NCBI GenBank assembly: GCA_944474755.1
Contig: OX104114.1
Location: forward strand, 21,971,220-22,035,219
Length of the DNA: 64,000 nt
Reading direction: 5' to 3'
DNA from: Limnoperna fortunei
Lineage: Eukaryota > Mollusca > Bivalvia > Mytilida > Modiolidae
Below, piece after piece: positions 12,370-25,239 of this stretch (positions are counted from its first letter, which is position 1; each line of letters opens with the position of its first letter). Below the pieces are notes generated by a model that made no database searches, was not told the origin of the DNA, and saw nothing but the letters and a program-made list of their open reading frames with translations. The position numbers and the translations under genes are program-made.

Positions 12370-12515
12370 ATATCCAATATTAAATCTTTTTACATTATGG
12401 CACCTTGAAAGACTCTCTGCTTCATTACAAACAAAGCAGTTAATGCCTTTATAAACATCATATGCAGTTGTGGTATTAGTGTCATCTACACGGAATTGGT
12501 CAATACCAATATCTT
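12370..12515 (-). pseudogene. LU domain 1 first exon relic, donor lost
   Basis: Matches exon 3: acceptor TTTTATAG, a Thr-rich lead (DDTNTTT), then GINCFVCNEAE and RC. The next cysteine is Phe (KRFNIG), and the GTAAGT donor of exon 3 is replaced by TGATTT, so the frame runs into a stop. The lead is about ten residues longer than in exon 3. Nothing resembling exon 1 or 2 was seen upstream as far as 26 kb. Confidence 0.7.
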
Positions 12516-13989
12516 CTATAAAAGATTAATTAATTATTTAAAAAAGTAATCTCTCTGCTAGCATTACACATCATAACCATTTAATGTGTTCGATATTAAC
12601 CTACACTCAAATCTTGTCACAAAATATTCATAACGAAATGTTGTTTTGACTCATTTCAAAGTATTAAATCTAAGATATTAAAACGTTTTCTATTTTTTTC
12701 TGGTAGATTTCATGTTCATCTGTTATAATTTCAGTTTTAGACAAAACAATTATTTTAGACAATTTTTCAACCTTTGCATTTGTGGTACTTTCTACCATAG
12801 AACCACCGTGTGTAAATTAGACAATGTAAATTATTAATCGTCTATTCAAATAATAGATTTCTGTTTAACCTATGGAGGCTTGTCAACAATTAAGACTTTG
12901 TAAGATTATCCCGTCCCCTTAATATAAACACTAAATTTAAACATGTAAATATAACAATTATGTGTATCTGTGGATGTCAAAACTATAAGAGACCTGAAAT
13001 AAAATAAATATGTTAACTATAAAATCAAGGGCTATTGATTCGTAATTATGTTTGAAAATCATTGATTATGTAACGTTGTTGCAACCTTTCTATTTATGAA
13101 TTTGGACAGTGTTACACTAATTTTGTAATTATTTTATACACATCGATCTCTTAAGACTTTTACTATTTTCTTGTCAAATTCACGGATTTTCGTTTAATGC
13201 AAAACATTGATGGGCACATTATGTTTCTAAATTCAATTTGTTGCTAACCACATCGACAGTTAAAATATAAATTATATATTTCTTTATTTATTCAAATAAT
13301 AGTCAGTTTTACGTCATATTTATTCAAGTACATTGAGTTCACTTTTGAAAACTACGACCATCTTTGTCAGATGTTAACAGTTTGCATGTATCAATATAAA
13401 ATGTGTTTTTTACATGATGTTAAGCTCGCATGAAGTATGCGTTAATTTGTACAAAAAGGAATATCTAAAATTGACATGTAGATTTTGACATGTCGCCTAT
13501 TCAGAACTCTAACGTAACGTATGCCTTCACTCACAGAAGTGTATTGTAAAGGTATTGTTGGTTATTTGTTATAAGTGTTGAATAAAAATTTAAAACAGTA
13601 CGCATTTTCAGATAGTGGTAGTAAATAAAGATAATGGACAGGGATATATTTAACGACAAACGTTGCAACAGCAAATGCATCTACCAACTGGTTGCAATTA
13701 AAATGCCATCACGATTATAAAATTTATACATGAATTGTATAATTAGGACTCATTATTGGTGCTAAAGGCAACAATATTGGAAGGTCAATTTATTATGGTT
13801 TTATCACCAACATTCCGAAAATTTGTCAAATTTGGCACAAAACATTGGGATACGAGAGCTAAAAACTGTAAAAAATTTAAGAAACTTCAACGGGAAAAAG
13901 TTAACAATGTTTATTAAAGAATATATTAATCATACTTTGAACGAATATACAATGGTTTTTGTTAATTTATGTCGCTACCTCGTAAAAAT
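12516..13989. other. Intergenic, nothing recognised
   Basis: AT-rich sequence upstream of the broken paralogue. No counterpart of exons 1 or 2 was seen. Confidence 0.45.
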
Positions 13990-14110
13990 GTTTTGTTTGA
14001 ATGATGTTTAACGCAACTTTCAGGAATTTTTTAGATATTTCATGGCGTCCAGTTTTATTGGGGAGAAATCCGGAGTACCCGGAGAGAACCCCCGACCTTC
14101 AGTAGGACAT
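13990..14110 (+). repeat. SINE-like fragment (GTTTAACGC..GGCGTCCAG..ACCCCCGACC)
   Basis: Reads GATGTTTAACGCAACTTTCAG, then CATGGCGTCCAGTTTTATTG and CCGGAGTACCCGGAGAGAAC. The same block, reversed, occurs at 37715-37860 and a diverged one at 18725-18960. Family recognised from recurring bivalve sequence, not from a database search. Confidence 0.55.
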
Positions 14111-15737
14111 CTTAAAAAATTAATGTTCTTTTTTTCTTCATACGGCATTAAGTCAATATCAATTGTTTCTGAAGAAATCACCTACTAGACACACAGATGT
14201 ACGACCCTGTAGATTATTGTATATGCATAGATCCAGGATGTCGACAAGGCTTAATGGGCAGCATGCTCACGTAAATGTAACAGATCTTGCGTTCAAAACT
14301 ACTTGGTTTTACACAATATTAAATGTCACTTCTCCTATTTAGGTTGGGATCAGATTACCGTTGAAAAGCATTATCTTTATTAAGTTATTCCTATAATTAA
14401 AACCCAGTTTTATGTTAAAGTACAATGTTCATGGTATATATGAGTTATCAGGATGATCCCTATTATAGTTTGAATGACTGTATCAAAAGAACATTAAATT
14501 TAAAACCAATTAATAATACTGGTGCACACCTGCTGTTCGTGTAATATTTATGATAATGTTCTAGTCCAAATTACGATACGTTGAGTATATTAGATGATAT
14601 AAACTTACCTTTAATTAAATGTTACAAAGTAGCTTATTTGCAGTAAATTTGGCTAAACTCCTTACAGCACTGTAGATGGATGTGATTAAATTTACATTAC
14701 AGGCTAATAAAACGATGAACAAAGGTCACTAACATGCCAACTGTTCTATGATGCAAAACAATAGGCTATATAGTGTCTTTTACTTACCACACCATATATA
14801 AATAAGCTTTAATTGACATTAAATGGACACTGTCTTGAATAATGCGTATTAAAATGAACCAACATTAGGGCAGCTGATGTTCTTCAGCTGAATAGTATAA
14901 ATAAAGAAGTTTTTACAATATATATCAAAAATAGAATAACGCATTCTTCAATTAACATTTACAATCAACCAATTAAACATTAATTATTAAGCCCATACAG
15001 TGATATCTCTTCTCTGCTGTAATTTTAGTACATACTTACTATTCTTTAACATCGTTATTATCTTGCGTAATTTAACAGGTATCGTCCGATTTGGACCATG
15101 TTTATAAATCACGTTTTTAAGGCTGACACGAATTTTTTCAGTTGTTGAGATGTCAGAACCTAAATGTTTCCTTAGGTGTTTAAATATTACTACCAAAACC
15201 CTATAGCGTGATTTGGTTTAAATCCTGGCTTGTCTATTTACTATATTTTACTTGATTACATGTAATGCATCACTGTCTTAAAAAAATTCTATTATAAATC
15301 AATCAGGCTGATAAACGATTCTTCATTAGCGCGAGAGTGATTTACATGCATATTACAAGGTCATTTAAACAGTGCAATATTTAATTTCAGTTGTAAGCAG
15401 ATTAGTTTTTTAACTGTTGTTCCGTTCGATCGACATTTAATGACTTTACATTTAGGAAATACCCTTTTATTAAAGAAACATAATCATCAACCTTAAACGT
15501 TAATGGGTATTCTAGCTGTTGCCGAGTTTTCTGAACATTCATTTGCATTAAGAAGTACTAAAAGCAAATATAACATAATATTTAATTATATTTAAATTAT
15601 TCAAAATATCCTTTAAATTACGTATTTTAAGGAATAAATTTAGAAAATTGTCGTCACAGTTTTTTCATAAATTTGAACAAAATGTTTTCTTACTTTTAAA
15701 AGGATTGATAATAAAACAACAAAAAGATGTCTTTATA
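14111..15737. other. Intergenic, nothing recognised
   Basis: AT-rich; one open frame at 14987-15196 (minus) has no recognisable motif. Confidence 0.4.
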
Positions 15738-15739
15738 TA

Positions 15740-17324
15740 CAGTCCGCCATAAGTTAAGCATCACCTACTTTTCCAGATCTTATGTTTTTTTCAATAACGT
15801 AAACACATGAGAAACTGTTTAATTTGTATGAAAATGTATATATCATTAGGAAATTTGAAACTTTAAAATTCTTTATTTAAATCCTCAAATTGTAAAATTA
15901 AATTCTAGTGGTCTAATAATGATCACAAAAAAACAACAAAACAATAGGTGATTTTAAGTTTTAGTTTGACACAAAACTATTTATTGTTTACAAAATTACA
16001 GTCATTCAACAAGTCCTGAGGTGAAAGAGTAATAAATGGACTGTCGTTTGGCGTATTTTCCATCAATATCGGTTATAACCTCCACGCTTCCGGTGTAAAT
16101 GTTCAACACGCCACCTCATTCCAGCAACCAAACGCCTAAGTCTGTACTGTGGAAATCTCTGCCATTCTTCCACAAGTGCGACTTCTAATTCTCGAACATT
16201 TTGGCATCTTGGGTTCCGTTGATTGACTTTTCGCCCGATAAAGTCCCACACATGCTCAATCGGATTCCTGTCCGGTGACATTGCTGGCCATGTAAGTGTG
16301 TCAATGGCTTCTGTTTCAATAAAGTCCCTCACGACACGGGCTCGATGGGGTCGAGCGTTGTCGTCTTGAAATATTGGTTTGTCTACAAGAGCATGGTTGT
16401 CAAAATGTGGCCTAACGTGACCATCCAAGATGTCATCGCGGTATTTCAGACCATTCAATGTACCGTTGAGAATCTGTAAAGGGAGCTTGCAGTCATGTGA
16501 AAAGCATCCCCATAGGGTAACGCCGCCACCATCGAATGCAGTTCTTCCTATAATATGACTTCTATCCAAAGCTGTATCCGACCGTCAAAAGGCTTCAACA
16601 GAAAGCGGCTTTCATCTGACCAATGAATACGTCTCCAGCTTCTTATATTCCAGTGACGATGATGTCTTGCCCACTCCATTCGTGCTTGGCGGTGCCTTCT
16701 TGTCAGTTCTGGTCGTTTCAAAGGCCTGCGGGCACGTAATCGAGATCTGTGAAGCCTCCGAATAACTGTTCGGTCACTGATTTGACCACCAGTAGGCCAT
16801 ATTCCTCGTAACTGGCCTGCTGTTGAAAAGGGGTGCAATATGGCTTGACGAGCAAGGAAGCGGTCCTCTCTAGGGGTTGTCTTACGGAGTCTCCCAGATC
16901 TTGGACGGTCCTCGATTGACCCTGTCTGTCTATGCCTCGCAACAAGTCTGCTAATAACAGAGTTGTTCAACCCAAAATTGGCTGCTATTTGGCGGTTACT
17001 CATTCCAGTATTTTTCATTCCAATTGCTTGCCAGCGTTCGGCGATACTTAATTTTCGTCTTACCATGTTGAAAAGTCTTGAAAAGATAATAACTAACCAC
17101 AATATCAACATGCGATCGGACCAGGCTATTTCACTCAAAGTCAGTCTGTTAATTAGAAGCGGGACAAGTTTTTGAAACTTGTTTTTACACTTTAATGACA
17201 TCTGACCTTATGTTATATAAAGGTATTGTTTGAAAGCATTGCATGAATGCATCAGATGCTGAATGAATCGTTTTGTAATAAAATTATTTAAGAAAATAGT
17301 TGATGCTTAACTTTAGGCGGACTG
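15740..17324 (-). mobile_element. Tc1-like DNA transposon with both termini, frameshifted
   Basis: 1,585 bp bounded by TA dinucleotides (15738-15739, 17325-17326). The termini are inverted repeats starting CAGTCCGCC, matching at 25 of 28 positions, with AAGTTAAGCATCA inside. Size and layout are typical of Tc1/mariner elements. It carries one transposase gene on the minus strand, broken in the middle. The ends look fit to be moved in trans. Confidence 0.92.
16063..17066 (-). pseudogene. Tc1-family transposase, DD34E, broken by a frame change
   Basis: The natural start is probably MVRRKLSIAER at 17066. The N-terminal part has a helix-turn-helix region (NRQIAANFGLNNSVISRL) and the linker RPRSGR; the first catalytic Asp lies in HWSDESRF. 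The frame is then lost near 16555 after DGRIQLW, and resumes in another frame from about 16569 at IIGRTAFDGGG. The second part has the second Asp (FQDDNARPH) and Glu (NPIEHVWD) exactly 34 residues apart, and ends GGYNRY. The text missing between the halves suggests a small deletion rather than a programmed shift. It cuts and pastes DNA at TA sites in active relatives; this copy should be inactive. Confidence 0.9.
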
Positions 17325-17326
17325 TA

Positions 17327-18724
17327 TATATGAATATAGATGATCTATTTACACTAAATTTTACAATGGTGGAAATTTACTAGCACAACTTGTCTTTAAA
17401 CAAGCACAATGTTAAATACAATCACTATATGATTGAAAGTTATTTCTGGCATCTGGATCATATAAGTGTTATATGGTCTGTTTTAAGAACCAAATGTTTA
17501 CTCACTTTTGAAGGGATGTGTCATGAAACAACAAAGAGATGTCTGTATACGAGACTATAATGGTACAACTGAAAATGAGATTTTCATAAAAATGACGCAT
17601 GGTGTCCCGCCTTCGCTTAACACAAAATTGATTACGGCTATTTGTAAGTTCTAAAATCTGCATTTACTTATATTGATATACAGGATTTAGTTTACTGAGT
17701 ATCCTGAATATGAGAATTTTGACTAGCATAGGATAATAAAACACATATATTATCACACATACTAACAGAACAGAAAAGAAAATCGAAGCAGAGCAACGAT
17801 TGCCTTTAATTAACAGGCCAATAACAGCAGTTTTAAGTTGTTCGGAAGTTTTGGAATTTAACGGAACTACATGTTTCTCTTTAAATGCATGTACATCAGT
17901 TTTGTCAAAGGACTTGTGGAACAAATCTGTATCAAATTGTAAGATCTTAGATTGGACGTCAAAAAATATTTAATGCCAGAAAACTGTGTGCTGACGCCGT
18001 CATATTCAAACAAGACTGCAGATTTCTCTCACAGACTCACGTCGTTAGAAAGATAGTGTAAATATTCAAATAAACTATATATTTTCTGACAATGTACAAA
18101 TCTTGTTTTTATACTGCAGCCCTAAAGTGCATTCAAAACAAATAAAAAAATTTTAAAAGTGCACTTCTAGCAGATTTTTGAATTGAATTTTTTTTTCGTA
18201 TTCCAGTAACACCCTGAAGTCACTCGAACCCGCTATGTCCACGTGATCAGTAGTAAATTTTAATTATAAGTTTCGAAGTAAACACAATAATCATAAAACA
18301 AAATTAGGTTGGAAAACAGGTTGTACATTCACCTATACATATTTCTCCTTATATTAAGAAAATACGTTTATAGAAGACATACAGTCAGAATTTCATATTT
18401 AAGAAAGCTATTAATATAGTGTTTATCAATAAAAATGATAAATTATACAACTTACCAACTATTAAAATAAAAAAAAAACTAGTCATGCTATCCGTTTCTC
18501 TGCAAATGCTTTATTTGCTACTATTGCAAATAGTGTAATTCTACTTATAATGAAATGATAAGAGAAACATCCACGTGATTTCTTGTCAGTAAGTCTGACC
18601 TTATTGGTCCAATTTGTTTTACATTTGCTTGTGTTTCAGCTTTCTTTTACAATTACCAGTCCCCTACGTTATAAGAAATTGTTTGTTTGAAATGGGTCGA
18701 CTCTACTTTTAGCAAATTTTGCAT
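17327..18724. other. Intergenic, nothing recognised
   Basis: AT-rich, no supported gene. An open frame at 17664-17924 (minus) has a hydrophobic stretch but no domain or splice context. Confidence 0.4.
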
Positions 18725-18960
18725 CTATATCATGACGTTAAATTGTTGAGTAGGGTGGAAAGGAAGCCTTAATACCAGGCGACAATTCCCAGTCGTCGGT
18801 GGTAATTCCAAATGACAATACTTTTCAATTAAAGATGGAGTCGAGCACACTCTGACAGCAGTACCAGTTTCTCCGTTTCTTCTTGAGGGTCTAACTTGGA
18901 CGTCACTATTTAGCTGAAAATTGGTAAAAGTGGCGTTAAACTGCATTCAAACAATCAAAC
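18725..18960 (-). repeat. Diverged SINE-like fragment
   Basis: On the minus strand it begins GTTTGATTGTTTGAATGCAG, then TTTAACGCCACTTTTACC, with CTAAATAGTGACGTCCAAG further on: the same order of blocks as at 13990-14110, with a different body. Confidence 0.4.
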
Positions 18961-19149
18961 TTGCATCAAAACTATTAAGAAAAACATATTTTTGAAGTGT
19001 TTATTTTTTATACTGTTTTAAAAGAGAAACGCATAGCCCTTTTATATTTTTTTAAATGCAAATTATGTTTCTTACCAGGTCTAATGAAAGGGTTAATTTA
19101 ATTTTTGATTATTTCAGATACGCTTTTAACTTTATAAGTCTGTTTATTT

Positions 19150-19905
19150 GATTTTAGCCTTGTTTGCCATTCATGTTGCAACATTTGACAGCGCTGTTCG
19201 TGGGTCTCTTGCGGAGGCTGACGCTGGCGTTTATCAACCTGCTCATACAAGTGTCTAATCGGATTAAAAATACAAGAATTTAGAAGGCCATAGTAGCATA
19301 TTAATGTTGTTCTGCTCAAGAAAGTGCTTTGTTTGCGCACTGTGTGAGGGGTTTAACATTCAAAACTGGCATAGAATCTAGTTAAGCGGCATGTCTAGTT
19401 TTTTTGCTACAGAAATGTGATGGGAGAATCCGTGTACACCGGCGCCGGAATGAAGGTTTCTTTTCTTCCTGTCATCGCCATGACGTGGGCAGCGATCTCT
19501 GCCATAAAACAGATCTGTCCCAAGCGGTTTAACAGCTCAAAGGTACAGAGACTAAATTTTACAAATTTACTAATGCGCGTAATTGACCGACAGAGGGAGT
19601 TGTTTCAACATGAAAAAGCCAGGTTTCACACAGTGCGCAAACTAAGCACTTTCTTGAGCAGAACAACATTAATATGCTACTATGGCCTTCTAAATTCTTG
19701 TATTTTTAATCCGAATAGACACTTGTATGAGCAGGTTGATAAACACCAGCGTCAGCCTCCGCAAGAGACCCACGAACAGCGCTGGCAAATGTTGCAACAT
19801 GAATGGCAAACAAGGCCACGAATTAACTTCAGAACGTTAATTATCTCAATGCCATGGAGAAGAAGAGCAGTGTTTGCAGCCCGAATCGGTCATACAAGGT
19901 ACTAA
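19150..19905. mobile_element. Tc1-like transposase relic with an inverted partial duplicate
   Basis: On the plus strand about 19417-19905 encodes the C-terminal half of a Tc1-like transposase: MTWAAISAI, RQRELFQHEKARFHT, HLYEQVDKHQRQPPQ, MLQHEWQ, LIISMPWRRRAVFAA, ending GHTRY. The catalytic Asp and Glu are replaced (FQHEK; NPNRH). About 190 bp of it (LSRTTLICYYGLLN to MLQHEWQTR) is repeated in inverted orientation at 19150-19345. No intact termini were found. Confidence 0.75.
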
Positions 19906-20216
19906 CGTAAACGTCACCGGACGTATTCTTTACTGTGATGAACTGACTTTTATTCACAATCTTTAGGAAATGGACTGTAGTTTTTTTTCAAAAATCAATA
20001 ATAATTGTAGATAATAAATTTTAGTAAATATTTATATTTTTTGTTGTATAATCTTTATCTAATATACATCTAAAATATCCGTTAAGCGTTTCTTTGTTCG
20101 CAGAGTATATACACATACAAACGGATGTTTTGCGAGCGTAAATAATACCTTGGCAAGATATCGATTGAGCGTTCGAAGTAGTAACAAGCGTACATCTAAT
20201 ACGTGCATTTTGATTT

Positions 20217-20954
20217 TGAATGGCCGTACATGTCATTTTCTCGCAAATATTCGCGATAACAAAAATATACGCGTATAAACTGGGTTTTAAAGCGTACATA
20301 ACCATAATATACGCGTATATGTTTGTTAAATACGCGTATAGTAAAATAACGTGTTCATATAAACGTTAATTCTATTACCGGATATACGCGAATTTAAACG
20401 CGTATATTAAAAACATTCACGTGTATATTTTGCAATATAAGCGTATATAAACGCTTATATTTTTTCAATATGCGCGTATATCATTTCAATATACAAGTAT
20501 ATATATGCGTATATAATAAAACATACGACGGTTTATATAAAAAGCGGTTATATTTAGCTATGTTTGAAACCAATGAAAGCGCTTGTTATTATCGAGTTCG
20601 GGTTGTGTTAAGGGACTTAATTCCAAAAATATCATCAAAGATATCTTTCTGAAGAGTGTCTGTTGTTCTAGCCCTAAACCAATCATCGACAGAGTCGATA
20701 AAATTAAAATTAAAAAAAAATATGTCTCTTTCGCCGCTATATTAAAATATAAATAAGCGTATATATACGTTTATAATGAACAAATACAAGCGTTTATCCG
20801 TAAATAGTATTTTACGAATATACGCGTATATAACCACTATATAGGCATATATTATGGTAGTACACGCATTAAAACTCAATACAGACGCGTATGTATACGA
20901 GTATATTTTTATAAACGCGTATATAATCGCGAAAAGGACATGAACGGCCATTCA
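20217..20954. mobile_element. Inverted-repeat element filled with TACGCGTA palindromes
   Basis: The ends are inverted copies: TGAATGGCCGTACATGTC at the left and GACATGAACGGCCATTCA at the right, followed inward by CGCGA and then TATACGCGTATA-type words. At least ten copies of (A)TACGCGTAT or near variants (AAACGCGTATA, AAGCGTATATA) occur in both arms. No protein coding capacity. It resembles a miniature element about 738 bp long; no convincing target duplication was seen. Confidence 0.6.
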
Positions 20955-20959
20955 TAGCT

Positions 20960-21710
20960 GTTGTATCGGCAAGATAATTTGTATCATCTAAAACATACTG
21001 CTGGGACTGATTTGCATTCGGCGCTCCAGATGTTCTGATGGTACAAGACGAGAAGTTACGGAGTTGCTTCAAAGCGCTAGTAAATGGAAGATTAATAGGT
21101 TATTAATACTTCAGATGACAAAAACAACGACGTTAAACAAGACCGTCGTTATATTACCTTAACAACGTTTTGTTTCAGGCGTTTGATTGGATGACGCAAC
21201 GAGTACGGATGAGTGCAGGTGGGCTGTGTCATCTGTACCAGAAATCTGCCATTTACGTGTGTAACGTAAACTTTTGGGGCAAGGAAAAATTAAGGTCAAC
21301 ATCACGAACTTTTGTTGATAGTTGATAAGTGTGACAGTATTGCTCCTTGGAACTTTTAAATTATTGTTTTGTCTTTCAATGTTTCAAAATAGAATTACCC
21401 GCATGCAGTTTTTCTAATTATCTGGATTTATTTTGAATTGTGCGAACGTGTCAATTCTATTGGTTAATTTGTTTGTTTGTCTTATAAGATAAAAACGAAA
21501 GTAAACGGCTAAAACCCTTTACCACCGAAGAAAAATAGGGCATTTAATGGGTAATGTAATGATACACCGCCACGTTGCATTGTTTTTAATATTCATGAAC
21601 ACATTTTTAAAAATTCGAATCAGCCTATAGGAACAGCTGATTATGATAACACTCCATCTCAGAAGATAATTTTTGTCTTGATCGTGGGCATATAAAAATT
21701 ATTTTTAAAA
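20960..21710. other. Intergenic, nothing recognised
   Basis: No gene or clear repeat identified. Confidence 0.35.
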
Positions 21711-21714
21711 TTGC

Positions 21715-22200
21715 CACATCTCAAAAACTACGAATGGGCTTATGCTAAAAAATTATGCATGATCTCCATTTTGCAGTACTTAACAGCTGTGAAAAGTTTA
21801 AACAAAATCTGTTGACGCGTTTTCAAGTTATCATCTGGTAACCATAAACTGATGACCAAAAAACATTGAATCTGCCCCTAGTCGAAAACTACAAATTGGA
21901 TTGTGCTGAAATTGAACTTGACTTTCATTTAATAATACGTAAAACCTGTGCAAAATTCTGTTGACGCGTTTTTAAGTTATCATCTGAAAACCACCAACTG
22001 TTGACAAAATTAAAAATTGGAATTGGCCCAAGTGGAAAACTACAAATTGGATTGTGATGAAAATCGACATTGATCTTAATTTTATTGTACTGAACATCTG
22101 TGCAATGTTCAACAAAATCTGTACACGTTTTTCATATTATCATCTGGAAACCACGGAAGGTACGGACAAGCGGACGGACGGACACTTACATCCATACAGA
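21715..22200. repeat. Tandem repeat, about 150-bp unit, three copies
   Basis: GTTGACGCGTTTT(C/T)AAGTTATCATCTG recurs near 21811, 21960 and (as GTACACGTTTTTCATATTATC) 22121; between them GAAAACTACAAATTGGATTGTG recurs. It ends in CGGACGGACGGACAC, a common tail of this repeat type in bivalves. Confidence 0.65.
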
Positions 22201-22254
22201 GAGTGTAATATAATAAAAACTAGCGATTCTTGTCAATTAAGATTCAGATGAGCA

Positions 22255-24500
22255 CACTCCGTCCGATGTTGAACTCGAATTCGCAACTTAAGTGCTAACA
22301 AGTTCGCTTTTGAAATTAGTAGTGTACTGAATAACTAAGCACTTGGACACTCTTATTAGAAGATTTTTAGTCGTAATAAGAAAACAAGAAATCAGTAGAA
22401 CCAATGAACGGGGGTGCATTCTACCATGCTCTAAGGTTGGACGATATATGAGTGAACACCATTATTGAAACAAAATTAAAAAATTAACATAACCTGAAAA
22501 ACGAATCGTGTGAAGACCATTTCTACTAATCCTTATATATTAAGTTTGAAACAATTCCATAAGGTTATCTGAAAAAGCACGTTCAACGGAAAGACAGGCG
22601 TAAAAATAGACTAAGGTGGATGAATTAAAATAAACAAAAGGTAAAATATACTGAGTTAAGTGCATCTAGTTATCTTCGTGACAAGAAAAATAAACTAAGA
22701 TTAATAACTCAATAATTAACATATGCAGATTTATGGTTCTTGTGTACCGCACCACTCCTACTCATCAACATGTTATTTTTTAAGTCAATATGCCATATGG
22801 GTTTGAAGATACGGTTTGGACAAATCTATGACAGACAGAATGACGGGTGAATGGGATAATGGACATAGCGGCGACTATATGCTTTCTTCTTACACAGAAT
22901 TAATACTCGAAGAATAACAAAGCCATTATAAAAAGAATCCCATAAGCACAGCAAAGAAACGCAATTACTTTTAGTGCTCTTCTTCGATATTTTCTTCCGA
23001 TAAAATTCGCTTTGCATCGTGGCGGTTTCGAAAATTGTGATTCTACCACAGAATGTATTACTGCTAACCGCTCTTACTCACTATTACGAGCTATATTTTT
23101 AATCTGTCAAGCTCAAGAAGACTCATTTTCCAAGAAACAAACTGTGTGACGATATCCGGTACCAATGCCTTAAAAGCGAGATAATAATTTTATAATCTTA
23201 AGTGTAAAGCTTGTTAGAAATGGTGTATACTAAACCAATTTGTTTTTATAACACCAAGATAAAAACTTCTTAAATGGCTACAACAATTACAATGTGTTTG
23301 AAAAACATTTGCATGTATGTTTTACCTTTAAGAAGACTTGTTATCCCTAACTTATACCTAAAGGTGTATGCAATAGAGTTTTTAATTATAGACCCATATG
23401 GTATCACTGACTTAAACATAAGTTTTTGCAGGAGTGGTTTACCTTGCAGACGCACATGGTATGTCTGATTGAAACCTTACAGGATATCTTTACCTTATAC
23501 ACGAACATGGTATTTCGGAATGTTGTTTGCATGACATTTAACTTTTAGACGCACATGATCGGCCTACTTTAGTCTGGTTTGCGAAAGGTGTTTTTTATTT
23601 AAATTATTTTTTGGAATATCGATCAGGTATAATACTTACTGTTTTGATTTTACAGATCAATATAACACTTTTGTTCGCAGATGTCATTTTATATGTTCAT
23701 TATAAATGGACATGCTCGGCAGGCTCGTGCAGTCTGTGGCTTAAAGCACCGTAAGGAAAATTGGTATTTTATTTACCTCATATCGATTTGTATTTTGTTT
23801 ATTTATACGGAATTGGATCTTGTGTATTGCCATTTTGTGTAGTTTGTTTTATATTTCAATCATATTTACTGTGCTTTAATTTAATTTGCAGTATATTGCA
23901 TTATATCTATATGTGAAATTGTGGCGTGATGTTGTTCAGATTTCTGTTTGATTTTAGCGTTCTATCGGTCTTATAGCTGAATTGTATTTTATCGCTCGAT
24001 ATTCCTAAGGATTGGGTAATATCTATGTACGTAATCACCTGACCTATAACTCAATCTGTGTTACCGGACCGTATTGGAATTATAATTATATAATTTTGAT
24101 AACTATTTTAGCAAAATGATACGATTTTTTATTCTTCAAAATAATATATAAAGATCCAGCTAAGTTCAGAAGATTTCAGCTCTGTTTTCGCATGGTCCAG
24201 CTTGCATAACGAGGGGTCTAAAACAAAAACCGATGCGTTCAGCTATTCTACTAGTGTTGCTAAATGGTTATCAATCGGTTCAGCTCCGTTAAGGAGGGAC
24301 TCATCCTAGTTCTAATGGTCTAGCTCAGTTGACGACTGGTCTAGTTCTGACAATAAGCCACATGAGGTTTGGGGTATAATCCAAGGAGAAATTCATATGT
24401 AATATGCATCATTCATCAAACGTTTTTAACAAAGACGATATATCTGGTTCTTTAAAGACATACCAGCCCAACCAGACAGAGTCCAATTAAGCCTCAACAA
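22255..24500. other. Intergenic, nothing recognised
   Basis: No supported exon, RNA gene or transposon terminus seen. Confidence 0.4.
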
Positions 24501-24519
24501 CTTTATACAATCGATTACA

Positions 24520-25230
24520 GCATATTCGTGATCTTTTTGCAAGGTAGCCTAGAGCTTAAGAAAGACGATTGGCACTCATGGAAGGTTCATTGAAAGAAAT
24601 ATAGCTCTACGGCAACTTCCTGGCAGCAGACTTCGTGCGCGGCCATTCATTGTAAACGTCCTTTTACCATAGCGTCGTCGAAATCTTCTTGAAAGGACAG
24701 TAAAAGATCAACGATAGACTATTATGCACGGTCTTTGGTACTGTGGCGATTGAATACGTGTTTGGACGCGAAGCGGTATCGTTAGATGGATTATTGTGTG
24801 CAAGAGACGAATCGTTGGTCCGGTGCCAGCGTGATCTTATAGATTTGTATAATATGATAATGAAAAATTGACAGCTCAGTTTGACATCAAGTTTAACGCT
24901 CAACAGTGGTTTCCTTTCTTGCTAAGCACCTTTTGTTTCAAAATGATAATGCTCGTGACCATTCTACCCACCTTATACATGCAACTGCGTTTTCTTCACA
25001 AACATTTCTAATTCTGACGTAGCCAGCCGTAATTTTGATCTAGACCCTCCTAAACATAGTTGGGGTAAGTTTTTACACGCAAAATAAGACAACAGCTTAT
25101 GCCAGTAACCTTACGTCAGCTCAAAAAATTGCATTGCAACATTCGTCATACCCGAATCCATCGGCTAATTCGTTAAATGCATATGAGATGCAGAGGTTGT
25201 TTTGCCATAGCAGGATGAAACATTCAATAT
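24520..25230 (+). mobile_element. Heavily decayed Tc1-like transposase relic
   Basis: Somewhat GC-richer than its surroundings. The plus strand retains FQNDNARDHSTHL at about 24938-24978 (the QDNARPH block of Tc1 transposases), and about 60 bases on a PAV..DLDP-like block and NPSANSL..MQRLF that could be the C-terminal part. Multiple frame changes. No termini recognised. Confidence 0.45.
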
Positions 25231-25239
25231 TGACTATTG

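Larger units (their letters stand above)
166..12515 (-). pseudogene. Broken paralogue of the LU-LU-mucin-ShKT gene
   Basis: Six exon relics on the minus strand match exons 3, 4, 5, 6, 9 and 10 of the gene at 26.9-62.3 kb, in the same order: 12515-12370, 11191-11118, 10317-10210, 7690-7587, 2816-2682, 329-166. Lesions: lost donor and a Cys to Phe change in the first; 1-base deletion in the second; 7-base shortfall and in-frame TAA in the third; in-frame TGA at the start of the last. Counterparts of exons 1, 2, 7 and 8 were not found. Splice acceptors and phases are otherwise kept. It looks like a tandem duplicate that has lost function, although single exons remain open. Confidence 0.8.

Noticed and set aside
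16963..17175. Plus-strand open frame inside the Tc1 element
   Set aside because: Antisense shadow of the transposase N-terminus.
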